Assembly (NCBI GenBank): GCA_051005235.1
Contig: JBPCJO010000086.1
Span: 1 to 5,875 of the forward strand
DNA length: 5,875 nucleotides
Direction of reading: 5' to 3'
Source of the DNA: JALQXV01 sp051005235
Lineage (GTDB): Bacteria; Patescibacteriota; Saccharimonadia; Saccharimonadales; 2-12-FULL-41-12
Shown here: one piece after another, positions 4,836 through 5,875 of the stretch
Layout: each line of letters opens with the position of its first letter
Position numbering within the stretch: position 1 is the stretch's first letter
Notes under the pieces: generated by a model
Databases searched by the model: none
What the model was told of the DNA's origin: nothing
Seen by the model: only the letters and a program-made list of their open reading frames with translations
Position numbers and translations under genes: made by a program

Positions 4836-5875
4836 CGCAGAATAACCTGGTCGCGTCCCGGCCCGTTACCGACAATACTCACCGGTGTCCCAAGGTAATC
4901 TTCGATAAACGCCAAGTAGTCTTGTGCCTCACTCGATGCGTCATCTTCCCAGGTAGGGAAGGTTTTATAAACAGGTTGGCACTGAGCCAGATCATCATCG
5001 CTATTCGGGGGCACTAATAATTCTTGCCCATCGCACTGGTAGGCTACAGCTATTTTTGTGCTCGGTCCGTGCCGCTTAATACAATCGAACTTAGTAAGGG
5101 CGATATCGTCGACGCCGTTGATTTGGATCGCTCGTTTGAGCTGCACTAGGTCGAGGTAGCCGACTTCGCGCTGACGGCCGGTCGTGGCGCCGTATTCTCC
5201 GTCAACTTCACCCTTTTTGCCACGGGTTGTCTCGGCTACGGCGTCATCTTCGATCTTTGAGACGAATGAACCGCCACCGACTTTCGACGGCGTAGCTTTA
5301 ACGACACCTACCACGCGGCCAGCTCGTTTCGGGTTAATACCGGTGCCTTCAATTAAAGCCGGAACGGTTGTACCGGTTGAGGTAGTGTATGGATATTTAC
5401 CATGATTAATATCCAACCCAAACGCCTGTGCGCCTTCAACGAGTACGTTTTTTCCGTCATCAAGCAAGTTGTTAAGAATAGCGGGAGTATCTTGGATATA
5501 CGGCTGCAGTTGGACGGCTGCATCGGCAAACTTAGCGGCTCGCTGCTCGGCGTTGTCGCTGATCAGTCCGGCTACAGCAATCTGATGCAACTCCTCTTTT
5601 GTCTTGGTACGTATAGCGTCAACACGAACGCCAATCCGTAAACTTTTGTCACTGGCGGCATAGGCAATACCGGCTTTGGTGCTGCCTTGGGCTTTGTTTG
5701 TTAGTTCGCGGGCGGTGTCTTGGGATTTATGCTTCGGCAGCACGATGTGCGCCATGTCGCTGATCACCAAGTTCGTTGGGCTGACGTGCAAACCTTTACT
5801 GCGGGCATCTTTTATTTCTCTAACTAAACGAACTGGGTCGAGTAGCACGCCGTGCGCGATTACATTCAGCTTATC
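4832..5875 (-). CDS. purA: Adenylosuccinate synthetase, N-terminus cut by window edge
   Basis: PurA joins IMP and aspartate using GTP, the first step from IMP to AMP. The minus-strand frame is open to 5875, giving 347 residues that start near the family's 'IGnGVVvdP' region (here NVIAHGVLLDP); about 80 residues including the GDEGKGK P-loop lie outside. A GTG at 5846-5848 is internal and not the start. Visible motifs, counting from the edge: the GSTKAGIAYAASDKSLR loop (64-80), VLVEGAQAFGLDINHGKYPY (144-163), VVKATPSKVGGGSF, YGATTGRQREVGYLD (228-242) with both conserved Arg of TTGRxR, TKFD (261-264) for guanine recognition, and the closing GNGPGRDQVI. Divergence is marked: the usual IGTTGRGIGPAY loop keeps Thr and the downstream Arg (equivalents of E. 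coli T129 and R143 by gapless alignment) but changes most residues between, and TRVGAGPFPTE reads SKVGGGSFVSK. It opposes guaB tail to tail. Confidence 0.94.
   Translation of the reverse strand, partial: DKLNVIAHGVLLDPVRLVREIKDARSKGLHVSPTNLVISDMAHIVLPKHKSQDTARELTNKAQGSTKAGIAYAASDKSLRIGVRVDAIRTKTKEELHQIAVAGLISDNAEQRAAKFADAAVQLQPYIQDTPAILNNLLDDGKNVLVEGAQAFGLDINHGKYPYTTSTGTTVPALIEGTGINPKRAGRVVGVVKATPSKVGGGSFVSKIEDDAVAETTRGKKGEVDGEYGATTGRQREVGYLDLVQLKRAIQINGVDDIALTKFDCIKRHGPSTKIAVAYQCDGQELLVPPNSDDDLAQCQPVYKTFPTWEDDASSEAQDYLAFIEDYLGTPVSIVGNGPGRDQVILR

Noticed and set aside
4805..4845. Bidirectional terminator between guaB and purA
   Set aside because: CTGCG (4809-4813) can pair with CGCAG (4836-4840), but the interior is unpaired and no T-run follows on either strand.
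4832..5875. Phage-type PurZ (2-aminoadenylosuccinate synthetase) instead of PurA
   Set aside because: The deciding N-terminal residues are outside the window, and the chromosomal context beside guaB favours PurA.
1..5875. Recoded TGA (as in Gracilibacteria/Absconditabacteria)
   Set aside because: None of the six stops is TGA, but no gene reads through an in-frame TGA either, so there is no evidence of recoding.

Overview
This window reads as ordinary chromosome from a streamlined bacterium. It is most likely a member of the Patescibacteria/CPR, possibly Saccharibacteria-like. That placement is an inference from short intergenic gaps, a minimal TruB without its C-terminal domain, an S20 with a long basic tail, starts without Shine-Dalgarno sequences, and divergent but motif-complete purine enzymes. 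No rRNA, tRNA, CRISPR array or transposase gene was seen. All six visible stop codons are TAG or TAA.

Layout: (1) 1-210, plus strand, the C-terminus of DNA polymerase III delta (holA). (2) 231-716, minus strand, ribosomal protein S20 (rpsT) with a 74-residue Lys/Ala/Pro tail, convergent with holA; an imperfect hairpin covers the junction. (3) 717-856, a divergent promoter region with a near-consensus rpsT promoter, an extended -10 promoter for the next gene, and a dyad at the rpsT transcription start. (4) 857-2452, plus strand, a DHH-type phosphoesterase homologue that has lost most metal ligands and carries a 277-residue Pro/Glu-rich disordered tail. (5) 2461-3147, plus strand, truB, 8 nt downstream; the DHH-truB pair recalls the widespread nrnA-truB neighbourhood. 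(6) 3148-3341, a 194-nt gap dominated by a 125-nt quasi-palindrome (3198-3322) with 17-bp perfect ends that include terminal TA, resembling a MITE. (7) 3342-4835, plus strand, guaB (IMP dehydrogenase) with two CBS domains. (8) 4832-5875, minus strand, purA (adenylosuccinate synthetase), cut by the window edge.

The genes fall into two themes: information processing (holA, rpsT, truB and possibly the DHH protein) and the IMP branch point. GuaB draws IMP towards XMP/GMP and PurA draws it towards AMP. These two genes face each other tail to tail, and their TAG stops share one CTAG palindrome.

The most unusual signals are the palindrome upstream of guaB, whose pairing is better on the minus-strand RNA and whose inner segments are direct rather than inverted repeats, and the DHH protein with a dead-looking active site and a long acidic-proline tail. 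No clearly new multi-gene system is visible.
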